The translations under genes and the position numbers were made by a program. Below the pieces are notes generated by a model. It saw nothing but the letters and a program-made list of their open reading frames with translations, ran no database searches and was not told the origin of the DNA. A DNA stretch of 60,423 nt from Nitrospira sp. SB0662_bin_26. GTDB lineage: Bacteria; Nitrospirota; Nitrospiria; Nitrospirales; UBA8639. Numbering within the stretch: the stretch's first letter is position 1; each line of letters starts with the position of its first letter. Shown here piece after piece: positions 1 through 8,682 of the stretch. The stretch is from contig VXOF01000049.1 in assembly GCA_009840285.1 (NCBI GenBank), forward strand, positions 1 to 60,423. Direction: 5' to 3'.

Positions 1-107
1 TGTGAACGCAGGGCTTCGCGGCTCAAGCCGACGACCACATCCGCGTTGGGATGAGAAGGGGGGGTTGAGAGAAGCAACCCCAGCTTTTTGCCTGCCAGAT
101 CGTTCAT
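1..107 (-). CDS. DsrE-like small protein, N-terminal fragment (runs off window)
   Basis: Only the first 35 codons are inside the window; the rest lies before base 1. The reading frame starts with ATG at 107 and begins MNDLAGKKLGLLLSTPPSHP. A lysine-rich start, a short beta strand (LGLLLST) and then PP.HPN are typical of the N-terminus of DsrE/DsrF/TusD-like sulfur-relay or peroxiredoxin-like proteins. The start is 9 bases after the stop of the gene at 117-545 on the same strand, so the two are probably co-transcribed. The family call rests on a short stretch and is tentative. Confidence 0.5.
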   Translation of the reverse strand, partial: MNDLAGKKLGLLLSTPPSHPNADVVVGLSREALRS

Positions 108-116
108 GGGCAACAA

Positions 117-545
117 TTATTGAATCTCGATCGCGCCGCCCTGTAAGTCGAGGTCCGCGTCTTTCAACTCCATCTTATTCCCGACGTGCCAATGTTCGGC
201 CGTGACTTCGGACACTGTCCCGCCCGGCAAGTAAAACTTGGCCTGGGGGACCTGGACGCCGTTTTCCTCGTTCCTTTTGACGAGGAACACCACGCCTTTG
301 AGCGTATTATCAATCACCGTCACCGATGCGGGCTCGGCCCGGAGTTCGAAGCGGTCCTGGTCATTGGACGCCCATTCGTTGCGTTCCAGCTTGGCAACCT
401 GTGATCCGGCGGGATTATAGAGGGCCATGCTCAGGAGGATACTCCCGTCTTCAGCCTTCTGTTCCACCTTGATCAGGTCCTGGTCCTGCGCCATAAAAAT
501 ACCGTTCGTATTGCGAAGCTGATTTGAACCGATTGAAATATCCAT
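117..545 (-). CDS. Hypothetical protein, 142 aa
   Basis: No family recognised. The start at 545 is chosen because AAAGGA lies a few bases upstream; an in-frame extension to 659 has no ribosome site and unconvincing composition. The product begins MDISIGSNQLRNTNGIFM, has no signal peptide or membrane segment, and is rich in short alternating hydrophobic/polar stretches, which suggests an all-beta fold. The C-terminal half (VVFLVKRNEENGVQVPQAKF and following) is acidic. It is the first gene of a probable two-gene unit with the DsrE-like fragment. The 210 bases up to the divergent gene at 756 probably contain both promoters, but I see no convincing boxes there. Confidence 0.6.
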   Translation of the reverse strand: MDISIGSNQLRNTNGIFMAQDQDLIKVEQKAEDGSILLSMALYNPAGSQVAKLERNEWASNDQDRFELRAEPASVTVIDNTLKGVVFLVKRNEENGVQVPQAKFYLPGGTVSEVTAEHWHVGNKMELKDADLDLQGGAIEIQ

Positions 546-755
546 GGGGTCCTTTATTCGCGGTCCGTTGTTGAGTACGGCTGAGGATTGATCCCGGCCG
601 GAGGTTCTTTTTACCCTGTTGGCAGAGACGAAGATACCGACTTGAAAAGCAGGGGTCAACCGGCAGTGACGCGGTCACGACCGGCCCATTCGTTTGCTTT
701 CCTTGCAGACCTGCGATACACCTAATCCTTCAATCAACCTTGGTGAGAGGGAGCG

Positions 756-1640
756 ATGCAAGTTTCATTGATAGGCACAGGCTTAATGGGGACAGCCATG
801 GCCGAACGGTTGTTGACGCTCGGCCATGACGTCGTGGTGTACAACCGGACGGAAGAAAAGTGCGCGGCTCTGCAACAACGGGGCGCCCTTAGGGCGCGGT
901 CAGCCGCAGAGGCGATCGAAGCTTCAAAATGCACCATTCTCATGTTGGCCGATGCGCCGGCCATACGGGAGGCCTTATTCGCTTCGGGAAAACCCGACTT
1001 TCAGAATCGGATGATTATTCAGATGGGGACGATTGCTCCATCTGAAAGTATCGCGTTCGGCCGGGAAATTCGAACGGGCATCGGAGACTATTTCGAGGCG
1101 CCGGTCCTGGGAAGTATTGCCGAGGCAAAAGCCGGCCGCCTGCTCGTCATGGTCGGAGGAAAGGCCGAAAACGCGGAGCGATGGCACGAGCTATTGAAAT
1201 GTTTTTGCGAAGAACCCCTGCTCGTGGGAGCGGTCGGGCGGGCGGCTGCCTTGAAATTGGCCTTGAATCAACTCATCGCGGCCCATATCACGGCCTTTTC
1301 CTTGAGCTTGGGCTTGGTGCAGCGATCGGGCGTGGAAGTCGAGACGTTCATGAACGTACTGAGACAAAGCGCCTTGATGGCGCCCATGTTCGAGAAGAAA
1401 TTGCCGCGTTTGTTGGCTCGCGACTACGCCCGACCCAACTTCTCGACCAGGCATCTCTTGAAGGACGTCGAGTTGTGTCTGAACGCGTCGCGAGACGCGA
1501 ACGTGGCAACTCCGGTCCTCGCCGCTATTCGCGGAATCCTGGAAGAGACCGTCCGGCAAGGCCGGCAAGACGCCGATTATTCTTCGGTTTTCGAAGCCGT
1601 AGTCCCGGGAGAAACGTCGGCCCCGTTGTCGTCACGCTAA
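756..1640 (+). CDS. NAD(P)-dependent beta-hydroxyacid dehydrogenase (HIBADH/GLYR family)
   Basis: A cytosolic oxidoreductase of 294 residues, the usual length for 3-hydroxyisobutyrate, tartronate semialdehyde and glyoxylate/succinic semialdehyde reductases. The N-terminus MQVSLIGTGLMGTAMAERL is the Rossmann dinucleotide site (GxGxMG), followed by VYNRTEEKC as the strand-2 cofactor loop. The segment YFEAPVLGSIAEAKAGRL matches the substrate loop (family D.PVSG...A..G.L), with EAPVLGS in place of DAPVSGG. The catalytic lysine region is KLALNQLIA (family K..NN). The substrate cannot be told from sequence. GAGAGGGAG lies just before the ATG. The 3' end overlaps the convergent gene at 1637 by four bases. 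Confidence 0.85.
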   Translation: MQVSLIGTGLMGTAMAERLLTLGHDVVVYNRTEEKCAALQQRGALRARSAAEAIEASKCTILMLADAPAIREALFASGKPDFQNRMIIQMGTIAPSESIAFGREIRTGIGDYFEAPVLGSIAEAKAGRLLVMVGGKAENAERWHELLKCFCEEPLLVGAVGRAAALKLALNQLIAAHITAFSLSLGLVQRSGVEVETFMNVLRQSALMAPMFEKKLPRLLARDYARPNFSTRHLLKDVELCLNASRDANVATPVLAAIRGILEETVRQGRQDADYSSVFEAVVPGETSAPLSSR

Positions 1641-2317
1641 TCTGAAAGAGGCCGAAAAAAGTACCGGACCCCGTCGACCTGTACCACGGGCATGATCAGC
1701 CCCTGTTTCTCGCCGTCATGAGAAAAGGCATAGATGATGGATTCCCAGGGAATCAACGTGCCGGTGAAGAGAATACCGATTTCCACCGGTTCGCCCTCTA
1801 CCCTGCGGTCCCGGAGTGTCGGAAGCCTGTCTGCCGAAGGCACGGCGACCATTTCATGCGGCAATTGTAGCGGCTTGAACCGGACAAGACCCCAGGTCGT
1901 TTGAGTGAACTCGGGGCCCATGACCACGGAGAATCCTCGATGGGCTTCCCGGTACTCGCCCAGGACACCCGACCACCAAAACGCCACTCGTTGACGCATC
2001 AATGGATGTTCCTCCCGTAATGCATCCCGCTGCCGGTTGAAATCGAAAAGCCTGGTTCCGAGTTCTTCACCCGGCGGGTCATGCAACTGATTCCAATCCG
2101 GCGGCTGCTTTTCCAATTCATTGAGGAACCGCTCCTGGTCCGCGGCTGTGAGAAGGGTGTGAATGGGTTCGCCGGTCAACAGGGCGCGGTCGTGAGGGAG
2201 AGACTCCAACGGTTGAATGCCTGATGGAGGGTCGGCGAGGCACTCAAGGGAGAAGCCCAGAGAGAAGATAAGCGAAAGGGATGCCGCGGTGTGGAGAAGA
2301 CGCGATCGGCGATTCAT
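1637..2317 (-). CDS. Exported protein at the end of the sugar ABC operon
   Basis: A 226-residue protein of unknown function. Residues 1-28 form a clear Sec signal peptide (two arginines, a hydrophobic run, cleavage near CLADPPSG). The mature part contains a repeated Trp-rich pattern (RVAFWWSGVLGEYREAHRGF, TQTTWGLVRF) and ends in a basic/aromatic tail. Its start codon overlaps the stop of the upstream ATPase gene by four bases (ATGA), so it is translationally coupled to the transporter. That makes an accessory periplasmic role in sugar uptake or sensing possible, but nothing in the sequence proves it. Confidence 0.7.
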   Translation of the reverse strand: MNRRSRLLHTAASLSLIFSLGFSLECLADPPSGIQPLESLPHDRALLTGEPIHTLLTAADQERFLNELEKQPPDWNQLHDPPGEELGTRLFDFNRQRDALREEHPLMRQRVAFWWSGVLGEYREAHRGFSVVMGPEFTQTTWGLVRFKPLQLPHEMVAVPSADRLPTLRDRRVEGEPVEIGILFTGTLIPWESIIYAFSHDGEKQGLIMPVVQVDGVRYFFRPLSD

Positions 2318-3402
2318 GGCGACTGCAATGGAATCCGGCGTTCGTTGATGAACAGGTGAAAGTTTTTCACGTGGATCGTGATGGACTCTCCCGCGTGTTG
2401 CCGAAGACTGGATGAGGTTCGTGCCATCAGAGACTGTCCTTTGACCATCATATGCATGATGGAATCATGGCCGAGGTTTTCAATCAAGTCGATGGTTCCG
2501 GTGATCGCAACGTGTCCCGACCCCTGAGGTTCAAATGTTACGTCTTCGGGACGGACCCCCAAGGTCGCCATTCCATTGTCTGCGCCGATGAGTTCGTGAG
2601 CCTGAAACGGAAATCGCAACGTCAAGTCTCCTACGCGGAATTCGAGTTGCCGTTGGTCGAGGCTAAAAGAACCCTCGAACAAATTCATCGGAGGGTTGCC
2701 GATGAACCCGGCGACAAAGGGATTAGCGGGCTCATGATAAATCTGCTCGGGCCGTCCGATCTGCTGAATCCTGCCGTGATTCATAACGACAATGGTGTGC
2801 CCCAGCGTCATGGCTTCGGCTTGATCATGCGTCACGTAGACCATGGTGGTGCCCAGGCGCTGGTGCAATTTCTTCAATTCTACCCGCATCGATGCCCGGA
2901 GGCGGGCATCCAAGTTTGACAGTGGTTCGTCAAAAAGAAACAATTTGGGTTTCCGAACAATGGCCCGCCCCATGGCAACGCGTTGCTGTTGACCGCCCGA
3001 GAGTTCCCTGGGTTTCCGGTCAAGCAGGTCGTGAATTTCCAATAACGCAGCAGTTTCAGCGATACGTGCTTCGATCATGGGTTTGGGGTCCCGCCGCATT
3101 TTCAACCCGAAGGCCAAGTTTTCCCTGACCGTCAGGTGTGGGTAGAGGGCATAGTGTTGAAAGACCATGGCGACGTCGCGATCCGGAGGGGAAAGGTCGT
3201 CCACGCATTGTCCTCCAAAGAACACCGAGCCGCGGGTCTGCGGTTCAAGCCCGGCGATGATGCGCAGCAACGTGGATTTGCCGCATCCCGACGGACCCAG
3301 CAACACAATGAATTCGCCGTCGCCGACCTCGAACGACACGTCATGCAGAACCCGACTCCGACCGAACGTTTTCTCGATGTGTTGCAGTTCCAGTCCGGCC
3401 AT
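2314..3402 (-). CDS. Sugar ABC transporter ATP-binding protein (MalK/UgpC/SugC type)
   Basis: ATPase of a carbohydrate importer, 362 residues, the full MalK-type length. Visible motifs: Walker A GPSGCGKST (about 37-45), Q-loop in VFQHYALYPHLTV, signature LSGGQQQR (about 136), Walker B LFLFDEPLSNLDA and switch His in VTHDQAEA. The C-terminal third has the regulatory OB/TOBE fold of the family (LGVRPEDV at about 277). It lies between a permease gene (3 bases upstream) and an exported protein (4-base overlap), inside a tight five-gene operon. Confidence 0.93.
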   Translation of the reverse strand: MAGLELQHIEKTFGRSRVLHDVSFEVGDGEFIVLLGPSGCGKSTLLRIIAGLEPQTRGSVFFGGQCVDDLSPPDRDVAMVFQHYALYPHLTVRENLAFGLKMRRDPKPMIEARIAETAALLEIHDLLDRKPRELSGGQQQRVAMGRAIVRKPKLFLFDEPLSNLDARLRASMRVELKKLHQRLGTTMVYVTHDQAEAMTLGHTIVVMNHGRIQQIGRPEQIYHEPANPFVAGFIGNPPMNLFEGSFSLDQRQLEFRVGDLTLRFPFQAHELIGADNGMATLGVRPEDVTFEPQGSGHVAITGTIDLIENLGHDSIMHMMVKGQSLMARTSSSLRQHAGESITIHVKNFHLFINERRIPLQSP

Positions 3403-3405
3403 GCC

Positions 3406-4221
3406 TTACCCCTTCACCGCCCCGGCCGATAGGCCGTTGATGATCCCGCGTTGAAACAGGAGCACGAGGATGATCAACGGCAGCGTGGCGATCACGGAGG
3501 CCGCTGCGATTTCTCCCCACGGCATGATAAATTCGCCCTGAAACAGGGCAATGCCGACCGGCAGGGTTTGGCGTTCGGGATCCGTGAGAATCAGCAAGGC
3601 GAAGAAAAATTCGTTCCACGCGTAGATAAACGTGAGGATGGCCGCGGTAAACAGCCCGGGTGCCGCGAGGGGGAGCATGATTTTGTACAACGCCTGCCAC
3701 GTTGTGCAGCCGTCGATGCGTGCGGCTTCTTCCAACTCGACCGGCAGTTCGTGAAAGAACGTGGTCAAAATCCACACGGCCAGGGGCAGGGTCAGTGAGA
3801 CGTAGGGCAGGATCAGTCCCCAATGGGTATTCAGCCCACCGAGACGTTCCAGGATTTGCCAGACCGGTCCCGCGATGACGATAGGCGGAAACATCGCGAC
3901 ACAGAGCAGCCCGCCCAGGATCCACGTTTTGCCCGGCAACCGCAGCCGGGCCAAAGCATAGGCGGCCGGAGTCGCGACGACCAGCGCAACGACGGTGGTA
4001 GCACCGGCAACGATCAGGCTGTTCGTGACGTAGTGCAACAATCGATGCTCGACAAGTGCCGAGGCATAAAACACGAGACTGCCGTCCGGCCACCAGGTTG
4101 GAGGGATCGCTTCCACTTGGATTTGTGACTTGAACGAAGTCAGGGCAAACCAGAGAAAAGGACACAGGCTGCCGAGCACGGCCAGGAGAATCCCGCTAAT
4201 CAACGCCGGGCGATTTGTCAT
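3406..4221 (-). CDS. Sugar ABC transporter permease (MalG/SugB type)
   Basis: Inner-membrane permease of 271 residues with about six hydrophobic segments. The cytoplasmic EAA loop, EEAARIDGCTTWQALYKIML (about 166-185), is the contact for the ATPase. It starts at ATG 4221 and overlaps the preceding permease gene by four bases (ATGA). With the MalF-type partner encoded upstream it forms the heterodimeric channel. The substrate is unknown; trehalose, maltose or glycerol-phosphate-like sugars are typical for this subfamily. Confidence 0.92.
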   Translation of the reverse strand: MTNRPALISGILLAVLGSLCPFLWFALTSFKSQIQVEAIPPTWWPDGSLVFYASALVEHRLLHYVTNSLIVAGATTVVALVVATPAAYALARLRLPGKTWILGGLLCVAMFPPIVIAGPVWQILERLGGLNTHWGLILPYVSLTLPLAVWILTTFFHELPVELEEAARIDGCTTWQALYKIMLPLAAPGLFTAAILTFIYAWNEFFFALLILTDPERQTLPVGIALFQGEFIMPWGEIAAASVIATLPLIILVLLFQRGIINGLSAGAVKG

Positions 4222-5105
4222 GCCGGCTCCCGTTGCAGGAGTTTGGACCCGACAGTACGGACGTAGAACAGGGAGAGAATCGCCATCGCGACAAAGACCG
4301 TAACAGAGATCGTGGTCCCATAGCCCACGCGTCCTTCGGTAAAGAGAGTCTTATAGCCGTAGAATTGAATCACTTGCGTGGCGTCACCGGGACCGCCTTG
4401 CGTCATGACGAAGACGAGGTCAAAGACCCGAAACGCATCAATGGTCCGAAACAAGAGCGCGGTGAGAAGCGCGGGCTTCAGCAGGGGGAGAGTGATGTAC
4501 CGGAAACGTTGCCATGCCGTGGCTCCATCGACGCGCGCCGCGTCATAGGTCTCCTCCGGAATGACCTGCAAGCCCGCCAGGACAAGGAGTCCGGCAAACG
4601 ACGACGTTTTCCAGACGTCGGCCAGGACAATGGCGCCGAAGGCCATCCATGGATCGGCCAGCCACGGGACGTAGGCCTCCACCCGGTCACCGAAGAGGAT
4701 TGCGTTGATTGCGCCGTATTGATCGTTCAACAGAAACCGCCACATCTGTGAAGCCACCACGGTGGGAATCGCCCATGGGATCAGCACGGCCGCCCGGACC
4801 CATCCTCGCCCTCTAAAGCGTTCGTGAACGACCAGTGCAATGCCCGTGCCCATGAGCAGTTCCAGCGCCGTCGAGAACAGGACGAAGCCCAGTGTGACGA
4901 TGAACGCCTGATGAGCGACGGCGTCCTGCAACAGTTCCGCGTAATGGCCGAAACCGACGAAGGACCGTTCCGGGCCGGGGAAGTCCGAGTACAGGCTCAG
5001 CAAGAACGAATCCATGGCCGGATACAGGGAAAAGACGGCCACGAACGTCAGGGCTGGAAAGGCCATCAACCAGCCGGTGGTGTGCTCTTGGGTCGATTTC
5101 GTCAC
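4218..5105 (-). CDS. Sugar ABC transporter permease (MalF/SugA type)
   Basis: Inner-membrane permease of 295 residues, shorter than E. coli MalF and of the LacF/SugA size, with six hydrophobic spans. The EAA loop is EETYDAARVDGATAWQRFRY (about 197-216). The gene overlaps the solute-binding protein gene upstream by four bases and the second permease downstream by four bases, so all components are translationally coupled. Pairs with the MalG-type permease. Confidence 0.92.
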   Translation of the reverse strand: MTKSTQEHTTGWLMAFPALTFVAVFSLYPAMDSFLLSLYSDFPGPERSFVGFGHYAELLQDAVAHQAFIVTLGFVLFSTALELLMGTGIALVVHERFRGRGWVRAAVLIPWAIPTVVASQMWRFLLNDQYGAINAILFGDRVEAYVPWLADPWMAFGAIVLADVWKTSSFAGLLVLAGLQVIPEETYDAARVDGATAWQRFRYITLPLLKPALLTALLFRTIDAFRVFDLVFVMTQGGPGDATQVIQFYGYKTLFTEGRVGYGTTISVTVFVAMAILSLFYVRTVGSKLLQREPA

Positions 5106-6430
5106 AAATCACGGAATAAGGCCAAAAACCGGTTGATCTTCCGACCGGCTTCTTCCGCCTCTTCTCTAATATCCGTTTCGGGAAAAGCCAACACACGACT
5201 AAAATACCGTTGAAGAATGTGCGAAACAATGGGATAGACAGGCGTGCGGGGCCGCGCACGGGCAGTTTGAAAGACCGGAAACAAATCCTTGTATTGAGGA
5301 TTGGCGTGGAGGACCTCCGGATCGGCATACAGCGCAAGCCGGGAAGGAGCCAATGAAGCGTGGATCGCAAAATGCTTCTGTATCTCGGGACTGGCCATGA
5401 ACTCGATAAAGGCCCATGCCTCATCAGGATGTCGCGAATAGGCGCTGATCCCGTAGAGCCATCCGCCCAAGGCGGCCGTGCTCCTGCCTTCGGAAAAACG
5501 TGGAAGGGTCGTCACGCCGATCTTGCCCACGATCTTCGAATGCCGCGGATCATTCCCTAATCCCCACGCATACGGCCAATTGCGGTGAAACACCGCGTTG
5601 CCCTGGAGAAACACCGCGAGGGACTCGGACTCCTGATAGGTCAGCGCGGCCGGAGTCGCCAGTTGTTGAATGATCTGCTCCCGGACGAATCGCACCGCTT
5701 GCAAGGATTCGGACGCCGTCAGATTCGAGCGCCTGCCGTCGTCCGTCAGAAACGAGCCGTTGTGGCTACCCACGAACTCCAGCATGTCGCACACCAGTCC
5801 TTCATACTGCTTGAACTGGCCGCTGTAGCCCCTGAGGAGTGGGTGTGCGGTTCGTTCTCCTACCAGTATTGCCTGCGCTTGGCGCACCATTTCATTCCAC
5901 GTGGCGGGGGGCAAAAACCCATATTTTTCCAAAAGGTCCTTGCGGTAATACAGCATGCCGCTGTCGATACGGGAAGGGACCCCGTAGATATGGTGCCGAT
6001 ACATGCCCGAGGCAATCGTGGCCGGCAAAAAATTCTCACGTTCGTTTTGGGGAAAATATTCGTCAAGCGGGAGGGCCCATCCCGCGGCAGCGAACTCCGC
6101 GGGCCAGATCACGTCCATAAAGAACAGGTCGAGTGACACGTCGCGGTTCCGCAACTTCTGCGTCAGCAGATCGTGATAGGCCGTGGAGGAATGCGGTGCA
6201 ATTTCCCGCTTGATATGGATGTGCGGGTGGACCTGCTCAAACCGTTGAATGGCCTCATCCCAGGCCCGAGGATGGTCCGCCTTCCACGTCACGAAATGAA
6301 GAGTGATCGGGGATGACGCGCGAGGTTCGGCCACGAAGTCCCGGCAGTGCGCGAAGGGGGCGTTGAACAGGAGTGCCGCTACGACAAGCCCGGCTGCCCA
6401 CGATGAGAGGCGACGAAGATTCGATGCCAT
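5102..6430 (-). CDS. Sugar ABC transporter solute-binding protein
   Basis: Periplasmic family 1 extracellular solute-binding protein, about 443 residues from the start chosen here (MASNLRRLSSWAAG...), which gives a normal Sec signal peptide ending near FAHC. An in-frame ATG at 6490 would add 20 residues before it. The mature N-terminus (ITLHFVTWKADHPRAWDEAI) and the body (DLFFMDVIWPAEFAAAGWAL, YGVPSRIDSGMLYYRKDLL, GGWLYGISAYSRHPDEAWAF) match the trehalose/maltose-binding LpqY/ThuE-like group. It is the first gene of the operon 6430-1637. Ligand specificity is inferred only at the level of sugars. Confidence 0.88.
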   Translation of the reverse strand: MASNLRRLSSWAAGLVVAALLFNAPFAHCRDFVAEPRASSPITLHFVTWKADHPRAWDEAIQRFEQVHPHIHIKREIAPHSSTAYHDLLTQKLRNRDVSLDLFFMDVIWPAEFAAAGWALPLDEYFPQNERENFLPATIASGMYRHHIYGVPSRIDSGMLYYRKDLLEKYGFLPPATWNEMVRQAQAILVGERTAHPLLRGYSGQFKQYEGLVCDMLEFVGSHNGSFLTDDGRRSNLTASESLQAVRFVREQIIQQLATPAALTYQESESLAVFLQGNAVFHRNWPYAWGLGNDPRHSKIVGKIGVTTLPRFSEGRSTAALGGWLYGISAYSRHPDEAWAFIEFMASPEIQKHFAIHASLAPSRLALYADPEVLHANPQYKDLFPVFQTARARPRTPVYPIVSHILQRYFSRVLAFPETDIREEAEEAGRKINRFLALFRDL

Positions 6431-6666
6431 GCTCCAAACAGACTGCAATAATCCGGGCGTCAAAGACAACGTTGCCGGTTGTCTGTCCATGGGAAGTCAC
6501 GTCATGCACACAGGAAGGGTACCGATTATCCGGCAACAAAAGCCTGCCGGTCGAACAATGTTTAGCTGGGACAGCTTCAATTGTTTTCTTGTACCATCAT
6601 GGCAATCGTGACAATGTTTCCTGACGTTGTTGGCTCACCTCCACCAAGCACGAACGGGGAGAAACC

Positions 6667-7425
6667 ATGCTTGCCCTCACCCGCCGGCCCGCGTTTGCGC
6701 TCGTCGATTGTGAAGTCGAGTACGCGCCGCGCCAAGAAATCGATCTGCATCTGGCGTTTCGACAACATGAAGCCTATTGCCGGGCCTTGCGGCAATTGGG
6801 TGTGGAAGTTGAAATCCTTCCGCCTGAAGAAGCATTTCCCGATAGCGTCTTTATCGAGGACAACGCCGTTATCCTGGATGAATTGGCGGTGGTGTCTTCG
6901 ATGGGGATCCCGTCGAGGCGGGGTGAACCCGAGTTGCTCCTTCCGGTGCTCGATCGTCACCGTCGCCTCGTGACCATAGCGCCGCCTGCGACGATCGAAG
7001 GCGGGGACGTCTTGCGCATGGGCAAGACATTGTACGTCGGAGTCTCGACCCGAACGAATCGCGAGGGTGTGGTAGCCCTTCGGGCGATTGTGGAACCCTT
7101 GGGATACCAAGTGACGCCCGTCGGCATACGGGCGTGCCTCCATCTGAAGACGGCGTGCACCTCCCTCGACGATGAGACCGTGTTGGTGAATCCGGCTTGG
7201 ATCGATTCGGATGCCCTGGGGGCGTTCCGGTTGTTACACGTCCCGGCCGAAGAACCGTTCGGGGCGAACGTCCTGCGCTTGCCCGGTGGGGTGCTGGCTC
7301 AAACCTCCTCTCCATTGACGCGCGACGTGATCGAGTCACAGGGTTTTGCCACCACGTGCGTTGATCTCGGCGAGTTCACCAAGGCCGACGCGGGCCTGAC
7401 GTGTTTGAGTCTTCTCATCGGGTAA
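6667..7425 (+). CDS. Dimethylarginine dimethylaminohydrolase-like guanidino hydrolase
   Basis: A 252-residue member of the amidinotransferase/DDAH superfamily. Expected active-site elements are in order: FIEDNAV (about 59-65), EGG in PATIEGGDVLR (about 107), the His in RACLHLKTACTSL (about 157) and the C-terminal nucleophile Cys in AGLTCLSLLIG (about 247). Family members hydrolyse N-omega-methylated arginines to citrulline plus methylamines, or act as agmatine/arginine deiminases; length and motifs fit DDAH best. GGGGAGAAACC precedes the ATG. It is divergent from the sugar operon, and no arginine pathway genes are nearby. Confidence 0.8.
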   Translation: MLALTRRPAFALVDCEVEYAPRQEIDLHLAFRQHEAYCRALRQLGVEVEILPPEEAFPDSVFIEDNAVILDELAVVSSMGIPSRRGEPELLLPVLDRHRRLVTIAPPATIEGGDVLRMGKTLYVGVSTRTNREGVVALRAIVEPLGYQVTPVGIRACLHLKTACTSLDDETVLVNPAWIDSDALGAFRLLHVPAEEPFGANVLRLPGGVLAQTSSPLTRDVIESQGFATTCVDLGEFTKADAGLTCLSLLIG

Positions 7426-7518
7426 TCCGAAAATTTGGGATTCGATTCGTGAGAGATCCTTCTCTGTATTCCCGCTTGCAATAGGCCTGACTTCCTACCT
7501 ACAATCCGGGCACGGCCC

Positions 7519-8229
7519 ATGACGCGTCCAGCCAAGACTCCCAAACAGTCCAAGTCGACTCCATCGCTACCGGCCAAGCTCGACCGGGGTATCAAGCGTC
7601 GTTTCCAAATCCGTTTACTGAAATGGTATGACCGGTTCGGACGGGATCTGCCCTGGCGGCGGACCGCGGATCCGTACAGGATTCTCGTCTCCGAAGTCAT
7701 GCTTCAGCAGACACAGGTAGACCGGGTCATTCCCAAGTACCATGAGTTCCTGGAAAAATATCCGACGCTCAGAGATCTGGCCGAAGCCGAACCGGATGAC
7801 GTCCGGGAGACGTGGTACCCCCTCGGGTACAACGTGCGTCCGTACCGCCTCCACAGCATCGCCTGTGAGGCGGTGGCCCATTACGGCGGAAAGATTCCGC
7901 GCGATGCCGAACAATTGCAGTCGATGAAAGGGATCGGCCGGTACACCGCGGGCGCGGTTCGATCCTTTGCCTTTCAAGAAGATGCCCCGATTCTTGATAC
8001 GAACGTGATGCGTGTGCTGCATCGAGTTTTTGTCGGAAAGGGCGATCCGAAAACGCAAAAATCGAAACTCTGGGTTTTGTCTGAAGCCCTGATCCCCAAG
8101 GGCAAGGGCTATGACTTCAATCAGGCCCTCATGGATTTCGGCGCGGTGGTGTGTACGGCACGCAATCCGTACTGCCTGTATTGTCCGATGAGGGAATTTT
8201 GCAAGGCGTATCCCGTGGACACGAAATAG
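7519..8229 (+). CDS. mutY: MutY-lineage A/G (or Mig-type) mismatch DNA glycosylase, short form
   Basis: A base-excision repair glycosylase that probably removes adenine opposite 8-oxoguanine. Motifs: catalytic Glu in SEVMLQQTQVDRVIPKY, helix-hairpin-helix MKGIGRYTAGAV, catalytic Asp in PILDTNVMRVLHR, and the 4Fe-4S ligands C-x6-C-x2-C-x5-C in CTARNPYCLYCPMREFC at the C-terminus. At 236 residues it stops right after the cluster and lacks the roughly 110-residue C-terminal domain that recognises 8-oxoG in classical MutY. The residue after DTNV is Met, not the Lys of E. coli MutY, so a Mig-like specificity (T/G) is possible. A Nudix gene follows 11 bases downstream. Confidence 0.82.
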   Translation: MTRPAKTPKQSKSTPSLPAKLDRGIKRRFQIRLLKWYDRFGRDLPWRRTADPYRILVSEVMLQQTQVDRVIPKYHEFLEKYPTLRDLAEAEPDDVRETWYPLGYNVRPYRLHSIACEAVAHYGGKIPRDAEQLQSMKGIGRYTAGAVRSFAFQEDAPILDTNVMRVLHRVFVGKGDPKTQKSKLWVLSEALIPKGKGYDFNQALMDFGAVVCTARNPYCLYCPMREFCKAYPVDTK

Positions 8230-8240
8230 CGGTGCCGGAT

Positions 8241-8654
8241 ATGGCTGAAAGGGAAATTCTCCAGGTCGCCGCCGCCGTGATTGAACACCGGGGTCGGTAC
8301 TTGATTACCTGCCGGGAAGCCGGCGTTCACTTGGCGGGCTATTGGGAGTTTCCCGGCGGGAAGCGCGAAGCGGATGAAACGTTCGAGGCCTGCGCCCGCC
8401 GTGAGGTGTTCGAAGAAGTGGGCATTGAAATCACCGCCCCGAAACCGTTGACGGTGACGCGTTACGACTATCCGGACAAGAGCGTAGAACTGCATTTTTT
8501 CACGTGTTCCCTGTCCCAGGGTGACCCGCAGCCATTGGGTTGCGCGGAATTCCGGTGGGTGACGCCCGAGGAGCTGGCCGAGTATTCATTTCCTCCCGCG
8601 GACGGGCCGGTCGTGGCTCACTTGACGAAACCGGCCGGGAGCCGGGAAACGTAA
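8241..8654 (+). CDS. Nudix hydrolase, MutT-like
   Basis: A 137-residue Nudix protein probably acting on oxidised nucleotides such as 8-oxo-dGTP. The Nudix box is complete: G-x5-E-x7-REVxEExG in GGKREADETFEACARREVFE and the residues after it (about 40-62). The N-terminus ILQVAAAVIEHRGRYLIT and the C-terminal FRWVTPEELAEYSFP are typical MutT features. ATG 8241 is used; GTG 8232 is an alternative. It starts 11 bases after the glycosylase, so the pair is an operon and could functionally replace the C-terminal MutT-like domain missing from the glycosylase. Confidence 0.85.
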   Translation: MAEREILQVAAAVIEHRGRYLITCREAGVHLAGYWEFPGGKREADETFEACARREVFEEVGIEITAPKPLTVTRYDYPDKSVELHFFTCSLSQGDPQPLGCAEFRWVTPEELAEYSFPPADGPVVAHLTKPAGSRET

Positions 8655-8682
8655 AGGAGGACTGCCATTCGGTTGGCAGCCC

